Shown piece after piece: positions 27,456-38,065 of a DNA stretch of 64,000 bases. The translations under genes were made by a program, and so were the position numbers. This DNA comes from Mayamaea pseudoterrestris (taxonomy: Eukaryota; Bacillariophyta; Bacillariophyceae; Sellaphorales; Sellaphoraceae): the NCBI GenBank assembly GCA_027923505.1, contig BROI01000014.1, forward strand, positions 310,001 through 374,000, written 5' to 3'. The notes beneath the pieces were generated by a model. It did no database searches. It was not told where the DNA came from and saw only the letters and a list, made by a program, of their open reading frames with translations. Within the stretch, counting starts at the first letter, position 1. Every line of letters begins with the position of its first letter.

Positions 27456-29375
27456 TCAAGAAGAATACACTTTCGACCGCATTGGAAGTGCATTTCGAAG
27501 CCATTCGCTAGGCATGTCCTCCAGTTGCGCGTCAGTTTTCCAGCACTCTCCAAGTAGCATTTTGAATTCGTCGTTAGAGCAGGTTTGTTGCTGCAAGTAG
27601 CGAAAAATATGTTCATTGAGACATCCCTGCTGACAACACAACTTGAACGCATGCTGTATCGCCTTCGTCCGTTGCTCCGACGGCGCCATGAACTTGCGGA
27701 CGCTTTTGAACAAGTAGTTGAACGTCAATGACGTTGCTTGACAAGTTGCGTCACTCTGAATGGCACGAAAGGCATCCAGCGCCAGCTGGAGTCCCAGCTG
27801 CCGCACGTCTGCCTTTCCAAACGCGTTCGATCCAACCGACATGAGTGAATTGTACGTGATAAAGTCGGGCTCAAGGTCGTAGTCAATGAGCTCCTGCCAC
27901 ACGCGTCGGGCTTCGACCACCTTTTCGGCATTGGGTGATCGACTGTAGGCATCCAGTACGGCGTTGTAGTGAATAATGCTCACGGGTATGTTGTTGCGTC
28001 GCATGCGCTGCATCATGGACCAGGCTCGCTCGCCCGAGTCGTACTGACTGGACCGGGCAATGGCGCTCAACACGCTCGTGTAGGTTTGTTCGTTCGGCAT
28101 TATATTCTGCCGCTGCATTTGTTCCAGTAGCTGCATGGTGGCATCCAACGCTTCCAGTGGCTGCACGTCAGCCACGAACGCCCACTCGTCAATGAGTGCC
28201 GAGTATGTGACTACGTCGGGCAATACGTTGGGATCATGGTGCGCCCACGTTTCCTCCAGCAGCGCCATGGCCTGCTGCGGCTCTTGGTCGCGACAAAGAG
28301 CTTGAATGACAGCAGTGTAGGTGATTTGGTTCGGCTGCTTATGTTCCTGTTGCATGTTGCGAAGCAGCTGCAGACAGCGCGACGATTCGCCCTTGCAGCG
28401 CGCGTAAGCTTGAATCAAGGTTGTGTAGGAGTAAACGTCCGGCTCTATGGAATACATGCGCATCATGTTTAAGCAGTCATGAGCCTTTTGAGTCGCAGTC
28501 CGGTTGTTTCGACTGGACCAGGCTGCAATGACTGTATTGAAACTGATCTCATCGTATTGTTCACTTTGAATCATCTCCATCAAAATTGACTCGGCCTTTT
28601 CAGCTGCATCACTCTCAATCGAGTTGCGAAAGGCCAGCAATACCGTATTGTAACTAATCAGATTCGGCTGCGCGTTCGAGTTGATGGCCTGCATGTGCCG
28701 CAGTAGCGCTTCCGCCTGCTCGCACAAGCCAGCCTTGGCGAGCGACAGTAGAAAGGCATTGTAGCTGCGCACACTGGGAACTATTTGATGCGCCTCCTGT
28801 TCCCAAAACGCCAAGGCGCCCTCCGGATCTTCCTTATAGGCCTTGAGGACCGTATTGAATGACACCAAGTCGGGTCGCGCCGGATAGTAGCCTTCCTCGT
28901 AGAGGGCGGCGATGCGCTGGTACAGCATTTGCGCATGCTCCGGCGCCTCGGCGCGCGCCAAAACGTCAAGCTTCATGTTGAGACTGGTCAAGGGATCGCG
29001 ACGGCCATTATTGCCAAGGCGAGGCTTTTGTTGTTGCAGGGGAGAATCGTCGAGATGAGACTGCTGCTCGTGTAATTGAAATGATGAATATGACGAAGAA
29101 AACTTTGCTTGATTGGAATGATGGCGTTGTCGCGTCAAAGCATCTTTGCTTTGTATCCTTTGACCAGAAAATTGCAGGCCTTGAATATTGCATGACAGTG
29201 AGAGCGTCCCCATTATAAGTAAATGCATTTGGGGCATCATTTGCATGGAGCCGAGGGGAGAAGGTAAAGCAGAAAGTAACGTTATGTTCGTTGGCTCGTC
29301 GCACCCTTCAAGTGTCGTTCCGGTATTTACTGCGACAACGCTAAATTCTACGACGACCACGCAAGATGCGCGCAT
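27456..29375 (-). CDS. Pentatricopeptide repeat (PPR) protein, organellar
   Basis: Most of the protein is a run of about ten or more 35-residue helical PPR motifs with the usual 'F/YNTVI.A..' and 'P...TYT.LI.A..' phrases (VSFNTVLKAYKEDPEGAL, PDVYSYTTLIQAYARCKGES, PNQITYTAVIQALCRDQEPQ, PNEQTYTSVLSAIARSS). PPR arrays bind single-stranded RNA one base per repeat, and in algae they act almost only in plastids or mitochondria on processing, stability or translation. No PPR-associated E, DYW or SMR domain is seen. The start is uncertain. The ATG at 29375 gives 639 residues, and a later Met at 29246 would give a hydrophobic, organelle-type N-terminus. It is divergent from the helicase gene by only 91 bp. 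Confidence 0.88.
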   Translation of the reverse strand: MRASCVVVVEFSVVAVNTGTTLEGCDEPTNITLLSALPSPLGSMQMMPQMHLLIMGTLSLSCNIQGLQFSGQRIQSKDALTRQRHHSNQAKFSSSYSSFQLHEQQSHLDDSPLQQQKPRLGNNGRRDPLTSLNMKLDVLARAEAPEHAQMLYQRIAALYEEGYYPARPDLVSFNTVLKAYKEDPEGALAFWEQEAHQIVPSVRSYNAFLLSLAKAGLCEQAEALLRHMQAINSNAQPNLISYNTVLLAFRNSIESDAAEKAESILMEMIQSEQYDEISFNTVIAAWSSRNNRTATQKAHDCLNMMRMYSIEPDVYSYTTLIQAYARCKGESSRCLQLLRNMQQEHKQPNQITYTAVIQALCRDQEPQQAMALLEETWAHHDPNVLPDVVTYSALIDEWAFVADVQPLEALDATMQLLEQMQRQNIMPNEQTYTSVLSAIARSSQYDSGERAWSMMQRMRRNNIPVSIIHYNAVLDAYSRSPNAEKVVEARRVWQELIDYDLEPDFITYNSLMSVGSNAFGKADVRQLGLQLALDAFRAIQSDATCQATSLTFNYLFKSVRKFMAPSEQRTKAIQHAFKLCCQQGCLNEHIFRYLQQQTCSNDEFKMLLGECWKTDAQLEDMPSEWLRNALPMRSKVYSS

Positions 29376-29466
29376 TACAATTCTGCGCCTCGATTACCAT
29401 GACGCTGCTGCGGCAATTTCATCTTGTCTTTTTCTCGCAAAGTCTCTCTAAACTAACAATCTGCTG

Positions 29467-32400
29467 ATGAAAATTTTGGGTTTGATTGGTTTGGAGTTGT
29501 TGCTTGTGCTTGTCATGATGCTTGCCTGGCGACTGCATGGATTTTCAAGTCTAAAATCAAAAGTTTCATTACAGCTTGCTCGGCCATTTTTGGCGCAATC
29601 AAGTCATCATGTCCAGGATAAATTTGTAGTAAATACGCTAGGAGCTACTTTTTGGAAGCGCGCGTCGATCCGATGTTTCTCAACGGCGACTGACAGCCAT
29701 CTTCAGCAAAATGATTCTCCAATGCCATCCCTCGACGATACATTTTCTTCATCTGCCATTATTACCAAAGACTTGAACCCCTCCCAAGTACAAGCCGTCA
29801 CGCAAGCGTCTCCGTCCATTACGCGCGTCATTGCCGGGCCGGGTTCCGGCAAGACGCGCGTACTCACCTGCCGCATGGCGCACTTGCTGCAGACGGCGTC
29901 GAGTCGCGACCGCATACTGGGCGTCACCTTTACCCGCAAGGCGGCGGGTGAAATGCAGGAGCGATTAATAAAGTTGGTGGAACATGTTGTAAATGATGAC
30001 GAGCAAAGTAAAAAGAATGGTGTACTATCACAGCTGCTGCGTGACGACAAGGACACTTTGCTTGCCGACGAACAACCACAAGACCCAGCGGCAGCCAAGG
30101 TGCAAGCCATGCTGAGTCGCGTGACACTGGGAACCTTTCACTCCGTCTGCGCCAAGATTTTGCGGTGGAATGGACAACTCTTGGCAACCTTGCCTTCGGT
30201 TCGTAGGGAATTGCCGCGTGGCGTCAATATAGATGGGTCGTTTGCCGTCATTGACGAGGCTGGTCAACTTCGTATACTCAAGGACGCTTTGAATGTGACT
30301 GGAATTGATCTGGAGGCACACAAGTTGAAACCAAAGCCGCTGCTGACTGCGATTGCTGACTGCAGAGCCAAGCTATCCGAGGGACAGAATCCGTTTGTGA
30401 CGGAGGAGCGAAAGCCCTTGCCCAAAGTGTTGCAGATTGCGCAGCAAGTACTTCCAGTCTACCGCGAAAAGCTCATTGGACACAATTGTCTGGACTTTGA
30501 TGATTTAATTTACTTCACCAAGGAACTACTGGAGGAGCATCGAGACGTGAGGGAACGGCTGCATCGCTTTTGGCCGCACATTCTCGTCGATGAATTTCAA
30601 GATACGTCGCGATCGCAAATGGATATTGTCAAGCTCTTGTCGACGGACAGTCTCTTTATCGTTGGAGACGCAGACCAGTCAATCTATTCTTGGCGTGGCG
30701 CACACGTTGGATCGTTGTATGACTTTGAGGACGAGTATCGTCACCTTCATGGCGGTGTACAGACAATCTACTTGATGGAAAATTACCGCTCGACGGCCAA
30801 CATTGTACAAGCGGCCCAAAAGGTTATATCCCATGCTCCCGGGAAGGATTCTTCTCGGTCAGATAAGCTGCGAAAGAATATGAAACCGAAACGAGAAGCT
30901 GGAGCGCTGCCGAGGATTGTGGCCATGGCGGACGATGTTTCGGAGGCTGCCTTTGTCACGCAAACAATCAAGGACGGTGTTACAGCTGGAAAATACGAGC
31001 CGAGTCACACAGCTGCTGTCTTGTATCGCACAAATGCGCAATCACGCGCACTTGAAGAAGCGTGTGTGAAAGCAAACTTACCATATGTTATCGTTGGTTC
31101 GTCCACCAGCTTTTACAAGCGTCACGAGATACGAGACTGTTTATGTTTTCTACGATGGCTTTACAACGGCCGAGACCGTGTTGCAATGTTGCGAGCACTG
31201 GAGACGCCCAAGCGAGGCATTGGTGATCGAGCAGTCCAGGAGTTTGATTCATATTGCCAGGAGGTGGAAGCGTTTTATGAAGAATCACGCCCCGGCTGCG
31301 CAATTCCGACCCCTTTAGACGTCTTGCTGTCGTTAACTGAGATACCAGAAAATTCTTTGGACGCAAATGTACCTTTACCCCTAAGCACCATCTCGAAGCG
31401 TCCATACAATCTGCTCAAAGATTTTGCGATTAAGCTTTACAAAATACATATTATGGCACGGACAGAAACGCTGGAAAAGGTTTTGGCGGCCATCATTGAT
31501 GATTTAGCGTTGCTTCCTCATCTTGATAAGATCTCCAATTCTTTTGCCGAGTTCGAAGAGCGAAAGGCCAACGTCCGCGAACTGCAGCAGGCGACGAGTC
31601 GCTATCAAGGCGCCTGCCTTGTGAAGGATGTTGCTGAGGATGGAGGTTTCGCTGACTCACCACTCGGAACGTTCCTCGACGATGTCGCTTTAGTAACTGA
31701 AGTGTCAGACGAGGAAGCAACAGAGGACCGGTTCGTTGTCAAGCTGATGACCATTCATGCGAGCAAGGGAATGGAATTCGATATCGTTTTTGTTGTGGGA
31801 AATGAAGACGGTACTTTTCCGACATCGCAAGCCATTCAAGAGGGGGACGGATCAATAGTTTTGGAGGAAGAGAAACGACTCTGCTACGTCGCCATGACGA
31901 GAGCCAAGACGGAATTGTTCTTGTCGTGGCGAAAGTCTGTCAGCACTTTCACTCCAGCTGGCATTCGCACAGTATCACGAGATATGAGTCGTTTTCTAAA
32001 CATTTTGGTTGGCAACAAGAAGGTTGGCAAGAACAAGGATGAACCGGCTACTAGAGAGTTTACAAGGACGAATAACTCTCGTCATCAGGGTGCCGCTTAT
32101 CAACCTACTCGACAATTCTATTCTGCTGCGGACTTTAAGAAAAAGGGCGCAGCCAGTTTCTATGCCCAGAACCGAAAACCTGTCAAACCAATTCCTATAT
32201 CCCAGACACGCGAATTATCAGGAACAACCAGCATTTACGGCAGCCGTCGGAAAGCCTCAATACTTCCAACATCGCCACCACTAAGTCATTCATCACCAAT
32301 AAACGATCGTCCACAGATACCGAACATTGTCGCCAAACTCCCGACTTCGAACCAAGTCTTTAATCCAAAATCTGTTGAGAAGACAAGCCGAGATCTATAT

Positions 32401-32769
32401 GTGCCAGATTTAGTTGCTCATTTACCGAAAAATGCAAATGCAGCACCCAAGCAACGCATCCAAGAAAACGGTGCACATGCCCCTATCCCGAAAAGTCGAG
32501 TTGTAGCTCCCACGCATCGTCATCATGAAAATGTGCTCGACAAGGGCGCAAAATTGACACATAGCCGCCAAGCAAGCAAGAAGACGGCAAGAGCGTTGTC
32601 GTCCACAATGTTCTATCCCATAGGATCGCAAGTCGTCCACCAATTACTGGGCAAGGGCACCGTTTTGCCGCCGCCACCCTCAGCTGACCCCATGCTGGTG
32701 GTTGTCGATTTTGGTAACGGACGCAAACAAGAGTTTGATGCTGCCGGCGAAGATTTACTGCCCGGATGA
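29467..32769 (+). CDS. UvrD/PcrA-type superfamily 1A DNA helicase, probably plastid-targeted
   Basis: The 1100-residue protein has every SF1A motif in order: Q motif LNPSQVQAV, Walker A AGPGSGKT (residues 123-130), TFTRKAAGEM, Walker B VDEFQDTSRSQ (near 374), GDADQSIYSWRGA, NYRST, TIHASKGMEFDIVFV and YVAMTRAK (near 808). The C-terminus (YPIGSQVVHQLLGKGTVL, then VVVDFGNGRKQEF) resembles the Tudor-like end of bacterial PcrA/UvrD that contacts RNA polymerase. The N-terminus is a hydrophobic signal with HGFSS, a plausible plastid motif. This suggests a cyanobacterium- or bacterium-derived helicase acting on plastid DNA repair or transcription-replication conflicts. About 200 residues of low-complexity linker precede the C-terminal domain. 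Eukaryotic UvrD-like enzymes of this full bacterial layout are uncommon outside algae and plants. Confidence 0.92.
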   Translation: MKILGLIGLELLLVLVMMLAWRLHGFSSLKSKVSLQLARPFLAQSSHHVQDKFVVNTLGATFWKRASIRCFSTATDSHLQQNDSPMPSLDDTFSSSAIITKDLNPSQVQAVTQASPSITRVIAGPGSGKTRVLTCRMAHLLQTASSRDRILGVTFTRKAAGEMQERLIKLVEHVVNDDEQSKKNGVLSQLLRDDKDTLLADEQPQDPAAAKVQAMLSRVTLGTFHSVCAKILRWNGQLLATLPSVRRELPRGVNIDGSFAVIDEAGQLRILKDALNVTGIDLEAHKLKPKPLLTAIADCRAKLSEGQNPFVTEERKPLPKVLQIAQQVLPVYREKLIGHNCLDFDDLIYFTKELLEEHRDVRERLHRFWPHILVDEFQDTSRSQMDIVKLLSTDSLFIVGDADQSIYSWRGAHVGSLYDFEDEYRHLHGGVQTIYLMENYRSTANIVQAAQKVISHAPGKDSSRSDKLRKNMKPKREAGALPRIVAMADDVSEAAFVTQTIKDGVTAGKYEPSHTAAVLYRTNAQSRALEEACVKANLPYVIVGSSTSFYKRHEIRDCLCFLRWLYNGRDRVAMLRALETPKRGIGDRAVQEFDSYCQEVEAFYEESRPGCAIPTPLDVLLSLTEIPENSLDANVPLPLSTISKRPYNLLKDFAIKLYKIHIMARTETLEKVLAAIIDDLALLPHLDKISNSFAEFEERKANVRELQQATSRYQGACLVKDVAEDGGFADSPLGTFLDDVALVTEVSDEEATEDRFVVKLMTIHASKGMEFDIVFVVGNEDGTFPTSQAIQEGDGSIVLEEEKRLCYVAMTRAKTELFLSWRKSVSTFTPAGIRTVSRDMSRFLNILVGNKKVGKNKDEPATREFTRTNNSRHQGAAYQPTRQFYSAADFKKKGAASFYAQNRKPVKPIPISQTRELSGTTSIYGSRRKASILPTSPPLSHSSPINDRPQIPNIVAKLPTSNQVFNPKSVEKTSRDLYVPDLVAHLPKNANAAPKQRIQENGAHAPIPKSRVVAPTHRHHENVLDKGAKLTHSRQASKKTARALSSTMFYPIGSQVVHQLLGKGTVLPPPPSADPMLVVVDFGNGRKQEFDAAGEDLLPG

Positions 32770-33320
32770 AATTCCTTTGTCGTAATGCAAGTCCTGATGC
32801 AATGACACAGAGCGCATACAAGAGCGCATAATGTTTCAACAGCTTACTGCTGCTTTTACTCAAGAGCTCCCGCAAGACCAGGCTGTGCGCAACAAAACGC
32901 TGAGCCAGCACTCATTCCTATTAGCACGTTGCTAACTTAAAGCAAGTTTATTGTCTTGCTAGCATTTATATCTTATAAAAGTGTACAATTTTGCAAAAAT
33001 TTTATTCATCGTGTACAGTACACGACTGCTTGATTCTTAGCCGCAATCGGTCAGTGTAGCAGCTGGACCAGCCAGGCGGCAACAGAAATCACCGGTTGTC
33101 ACAGAGGGTGGCCATACGCGATATAATGTTCCGGCCGGGCAAATTGTCGAAGGCTCCTTGACTGCTCAACAAGTCGTGTTCAACCACTGGAGCGAAAATT
33201 CATTTGCATGAACACTCGCGCAGACTCAAAATTCTCGATCCAAGTGCACGTCATTTCAACGTCAACGGCCTTTCAACGTCAACGGCAGGTGGGAGGAAGA
33301 CATATACTTCAATTACTCGC
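32770..33320. other. Intergenic spacer, convergent genes
   Basis: No supported gene is seen. A 16-bp sequence, TTTCAACGTCAACGGC, occurs twice in tandem at 33254-33269 and 33271-33286, separated by one base. The rest should be 3' flanks of the helicase and transporter genes. Confidence 0.5.
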
Positions 33321-34595
33321 CTATTCATTTGGAATCGGTCCTTTAAATGCCAAGACAACAATGCCCGAGACTGCCAGCAACGCCCCCGCCACGGCTCGCA
33401 CGCTCGGAGTTTCCTGTTGCATGCAGTACTCGAGCGGTAACGAATAGAGCGGTCCCACTGACGTCAATGTGAGCGTCAATGCCAAGGCAATTTGAAAGAG
33501 CGCATAGTTGAACAGCGATGGCGCCACAAAGGTCACTAGCAAGACTCCAATTGTTACGCGAATCCAGTTTGATCGCTGCATGCAGTCAATAGGGAGGGCA
33601 TACCATGGCGTAGCAGCTTTAACTGCTTCATTGATGGAATCCCTGGGGCATGATTCGCTTGTGGAAAGGTCCTGTGGATGCAGCAGCCTCGCTCGCAACC
33701 AAAAGATTGTGGAAAGACCTAGCATGACCAATCCTGCAAAGCCAAATCGTATCAAACTAATCTCCCAAACCGTCATGCCAATTCCATACTGCTTGGTGAG
33801 CACGGCGCCGTAGGTATCCAATCCAGCATTCAGCAATGACAAGACGTACCCGAGTCTCATTTTCTTGGCAGTTCGACGCTTTGGTTTAGTGTTTGAAACT
33901 TTCTGCTCTGCTGAAGCTGCGATTTCGCCTTTCACCGACTCCGCAGATTCGTCCGCTTCGTATAAATCGCTCATCGGCAGCACTGTACAATCCAAAGATT
34001 GCTGACTGCACAAATCTTCTATTTCATCCTTGCCGCTATCAATCGGAGGTTCATTGTCTGAAACAGTTTCGCTCGACGCTTCATTCCCGATGATCGGACT
34101 CACTGCTGCCATTTCAATAGTAAAAGGTTTGTCTACATCATGAATTTCTTCCGCCTCATCCTTTGTCGTTTCCATAGCAACCAAGAGTACACCAAGAACA
34201 GTCAAAACAATGCCTCCAAGAGCCGCCGGCCGCAGTCTTTCATTCAATACAAGGTAACCCAGCAGCGACGCCAAAAACGGCTTGATGCTATCCATGAGAA
34301 TCGTCCTTCTCGCTCCCAGCAGCTGCAGCCCACGCAGCCAGGCCCAGTCGCCAATGACAATGCCAATGAGACTCGAAAGTATCAAGTAACCGACGGCCTG
34401 CGTCGTGAAAATGCTCGACGGAAACAAGTTGGAGCGCGTCGTGCAACTCAGAACCAAAAAGCCAAGCGACGCCACGTTGCACTTGTATAGATTCAAACTA
34501 AAGGCACTCCCCTTCCAATGGTCCTGCCAAATGATGAATCCAATGTTCAATACGAGCGGACTTGTGAGTGCTGCCAAAATGCCAGGACCAAACAT
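33321..34595 (-). CDS. DMT-superfamily (EamA-like) transporter, ten membrane helices
   Basis: The 424-residue protein has two blocks of about five hydrophobic helices each, the two-EamA-repeat layout of drug/metabolite transporters. Helix landmarks are LILSSLIGIVIGDWAWLRGLQ, SIKPFLASLLGYLVLNERL (a typical EamA ending) and LALTLTLTSVGPLYSLPLEY. A polar, acidic loop of roughly 85 residues separates the halves, longer than usual. The substrate cannot be predicted; related families move nucleotide sugars, triose phosphates, amino acids or purines. No plastid targeting signal is seen. It is convergent with the helicase. Confidence 0.85.
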   Translation of the reverse strand: MFGPGILAALTSPLVLNIGFIIWQDHWKGSAFSLNLYKCNVASLGFLVLSCTTRSNLFPSSIFTTQAVGYLILSSLIGIVIGDWAWLRGLQLLGARRTILMDSIKPFLASLLGYLVLNERLRPAALGGIVLTVLGVLLVAMETTKDEAEEIHDVDKPFTIEMAAVSPIIGNEASSETVSDNEPPIDSGKDEIEDLCSQQSLDCTVLPMSDLYEADESAESVKGEIAASAEQKVSNTKPKRRTAKKMRLGYVLSLLNAGLDTYGAVLTKQYGIGMTVWEISLIRFGFAGLVMLGLSTIFWLRARLLHPQDLSTSESCPRDSINEAVKAATPWYALPIDCMQRSNWIRVTIGVLLVTFVAPSLFNYALFQIALALTLTLTSVGPLYSLPLEYCMQQETPSVRAVAGALLAVSGIVVLAFKGPIPNE

Positions 34596-35112
34596 GATCG
34601 TATTAATAATGATGATAACGGTGTGATGCAGCTTGACTCTACTCGGCGATTCTAGTGCAGCAGCCTGTCTGACTGTACTGCAAAAGGTCTAAGTGAGACA
34701 CAAGTGCAGTATGTCCACATTTTGTGCATGTAGAGAGCAAAATTCTAGGAAGAAAGGCAATCTGCCAACAGCTCATTCATCATGGTCACATTTTGCGTTT
34801 CGTCTGCGTTGCGTCGTAGAACCTGTGCGACTCGAGCTACCCGTTGCATCATTTCCCGTTGAAAGGGGAAGAGATGTCGACCTATGAAATGGTTACTTGT
34901 ATGTACTAGGAACTCCTGTTAGTCATTGTTTCCATGCTGGCGTATCCTTTCTTTGTTCGCCCACTGGTATTTATAGTTGGTAGCGCTGCGTTTGTTTAAA
35001 TTAACAATAACAAACCCAAGGTGATGAGGGAAATAAAAATGTCAGCTTACGTGCTAGAGTGAGCGCATTATCTGGTATAAGTTTGATTGAATGCATTATA
35101 AAAATTAAAAGT
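34596..35112. other. Intergenic spacer
   Basis: The spacer lies between the transporter start and the repeat-glycoprotein stop. Short frames are present, but none is supported. I see no repeat or RNA gene. Confidence 0.4.
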
Positions 35113-38065
35113 CTAGAGGAAGGAGCTGCTGAAAAGCGAGAATATGCTAGTCGCCAAGACGACACCGCTTAGCCTGCTAAACGTGGCCAACGCGGAGCTG
35201 TTTGAAATACCCGCAGCATGGTCTTCAGTACTCGCCAAGCTTGCTGACGGTGATGCTGTTTCTCCATCATTTGGCGCAGTCGTCGTTTGCGGCATGGTCG
35301 GAGCACTCGTCGCAGCCGCTGCCTTTTGCGCACGAAATTTTGCAAGTTCGACCGAGTGCGTTTGCACGCCTTGGACAAAGCAGTCCATGAGCGACTCGAA
35401 GGCCTTGTCTGGCGCAATGGCAAGATAGTCGTAGAAGTTGACCAAGCATGCCGTCGCATCAAGGGAGGGACCTTCTTCTTCGTCGTCTTGTAGGCTTCGT
35501 ATGCCTCCTTCCTTATTAGTGTGCACGTTGTCTTCAATTTTACGAAAGAAACGCCGACGCAGCATGTCGCCATCAGATTGTCCTTTCATTTCAAGCTTTC
35601 GTTCCTTGGGACACGTGAATGTGCAGTCGTCCATATCGTGGAGAAAGCCTCGAAGCATTTGGTTCATCATTATATCCGTAATGTTTCGCATTTCGCCTTC
35701 GCAAGCGGAGCAACATCCACTGATGGAACAGACCGGGTCCCTGGATATAAATAATGTGACAGCATGTTATTAGCGTCGGATTCATCAAAAGACGGCGGTC
35801 TGTCCTAGGGCTGAAACAAAATACTCACCGGAATTGATTTTGCAAGTCGCTGCACATGTCACCGCCCGTGTCTACTGTCTCATTCTTTGCAACTGCAAAG
35901 CTGGCACTATTAGACGATATGTTCATTAAAGCGTCCGCGCAAGACACATCGCACTCATGCTTGTCAAAGCAAGACGAAAAGTCATCCACAGACTCCTCAA
36001 TAGTATCCGGGAGGCAATTAGAAACGCAATTGGCCGCTTGAAATATGCTTTCGACGCAGGGGGAACAACAGGAGAAAACATCAGACCCCTCGCTACACGT
36101 TTCGCCTGTGCAGCCATTAGCGTCCATGCAGGTCTTTACAGCAACGGTGACATCCTGGCAACGATTGTAGCACTGCCAGAGATATATAAATGTGAGTAAA
36201 AGCCAACATGATTCATCATTCACATACGTGGCCGCATCACATGCACGTACCGCAACAGTCTTATTCAGCGAGTCGATTGATATTCCGCTATCGCTGCTTG
36301 ATGATTGATCATCCTCGTCCCATTCGTCGCGACCGCTGTGACCATGGCAATCTGTGTTGTTGGTAGAATTAGAATCCATTGAGTCCTCAGAACACCCATT
36401 TGCGTCGGAACTCGTACTGTTGCCGCCATGATCATCGTCCCATTCCTCGTCGTTCCAGCCATCGTAACTGTCACTGCAACCCGTCGCATTTGTGCCTGTC
36501 ACATTATCATCGCATTCAGTATTATTGCTACCCCAACTGTGTTTTTCGGTCTTGTTTTTGCTGCCGTCATAGTGCCAACCACTCCAGCTGCGATAGAACT
36601 CGTCGTTGCAACTTGTACCGTTAGAGTTGGTTGCATTTCCATCACACCCACTGTGCTCTTTGCCCCAGCCATGTTGGCCATTCTCAGCGCCCCAGCCATG
36701 ATGACCACTCCATCTGCCGGTGCAGTTGGTGCCATTAGCGTCGGTGGAGTTTTCATCGCACCCTTCGTCATTCCAATCATCTTCACCCTTTTCAGCGTCC
36801 CACCCAGAGTGACCGTCCCATTTGTCACTGCATTTAGTGCTATTCGAGTCTGTCGAGTTCTCGTCGCATCCCTCATCCCAGTCATCTTCACCCCTTTCAG
36901 CGCCCCAACCAGGATGACCGTCCCATTTGTCACTGCATTTGGTGCCATTCAAGTCCGTCGAGTTCTCGTCGCAACCCTCGCCCCATCCATCTTCACCCTT
37001 TTGAGAACCCCAGCCAGGATGACCGTCCCATTTGTCACTGCATTTGGTGCCATTCAAGTCCGTCGAGTTCTCATCGCAACCCTCGTCCCATTCATCTTCA
37101 CCTTTGTGAGAACCCCACCCAGGGTGGCCATCCCATTTGTCGCTGCATTTGGTGCCATTCGAGTCAGTTGAGTTCTCGTCGCAACCCTCGCCCCAATCAT
37201 CTTCACCTTTATGAGAGTCACCTTTGTGAGAGCCCCAGCCTGGGTGTCCGTCCCATTTGTCGCTGCATTTTGTGCCATTCGAGTCCGTCGAGTTCTCGTC
37301 GCATCCGTCGTCCCAGCTACCCCATCCATCTTTACTCTTCTCCGAGTCATAATCAGCATGGTCGTCCCATTCGTCGTTACAGCCGGTCGCATTGCCATTG
37401 GTTGCGTTTTCGTCGCAGCCCTTGCGCCATCCCCAAGGCATGCTTTCGGTATCATTCATCGACTTCCAATCGGATGGGCCACCCCAGCCACCATGACGCT
37501 CTTTGCTGATGCAGTCTGAAGAGTTGGTTGAATTGTCGTTCGAGCATCCGTCAGTTTCCTCCTCATACTCCTTCAACTCGTCGTCGTTACCCTTGTTCAT
37601 GTATTCGTTCATGTACTCGGGGCGTTGGTCGTTCCACTCTTGGAGGTAGATGGTCGTGTCGCTGCATGAAATGGTGTCATTGTCGGCGCTGTGGGAGCAT
37701 CGGAACACCTTGTTTTTCCAGTCGGCGCCGTTTGGCAATGCCGTGCCTTTTGCCATGATTGTCGTTGGAAATGGTTTTGGAATGCTGGGGTCGTTCTGTG
37801 GCTCGTCAGTAGACACCACGGCAATTCCGTTATTGACCTCTGTGTCTGTGTTGTCATTGTTTGTGACTAATGATGCATCAATGGAGGATGGTGGCGACGT
37901 TATGGTGACTGCAGAAACTGGAGTAGTAGTGCTTGGCAAACCTCCATTGTCGACCATTTCGTCGCCTTGATTCTGCAACTGACGAAAGGCTCTCTTTCTG
38001 GATGTACATGGTTGCAATTGAAGCGAGAGAAGTAATAGTAACAGTGGCGTTTTGAGGGACTTCAT
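35113..38065 (-). CDS. Secreted Cys/Asn/Trp-rich repeat glycoprotein with Cys-rich C-terminus, two exons
   Basis: Exons are 35829-38065 and 35113-35740. An 88-nt intron (GTGAGT...ATCCAG, phase 2) joins NQF to RDPVCSISGCCSACEG, so two apparent frames are one protein of about 954 residues. The signal peptide is MKSLKTPLLLLLLSLQLQPC, which favours this ATG over one 39 bp upstream. A Ser/Thr-rich stalk leads into 9-11 repeats of about 35 residues of the form GCDENSTDSNGTKCSDKWDGHPGWG plus an acidic linker; each unit has two Cys, two N-glycosylation sequons and several Trp. A Cys-dense domain (CDAATYVNDESC, then CMDANGCTGETC and CSEGSDVFSCCSPC) follows. A second Cys domain (CTFTCPKE) and a hydrophobic end (LATSIFSLFSSSFL), resembling a GPI-anchor signal, close the protein. 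It is probably a cell-surface or frustule-associated adhesive or structural protein. I do not recognise the repeat family. Confidence 0.85.
36310..37470 (-). repeat. Tandem array of ~105-bp units coding 35-residue repeats
   Basis: The central five or six units are nearly identical at DNA level, while outer units are more diverged in length and sequence. This is the usual pattern of an array homogenised from its centre. Linkers between the CSDKW and next GCDEN cores vary from about 8 to 20 residues. Confidence 0.85.

Noticed and set aside
36428-37171. 247-codon hydrophobic plus-strand frame over the repeat glycoprotein
   Set aside because: It mirrors the repeated minus-strand units and has no independent start context or domain.
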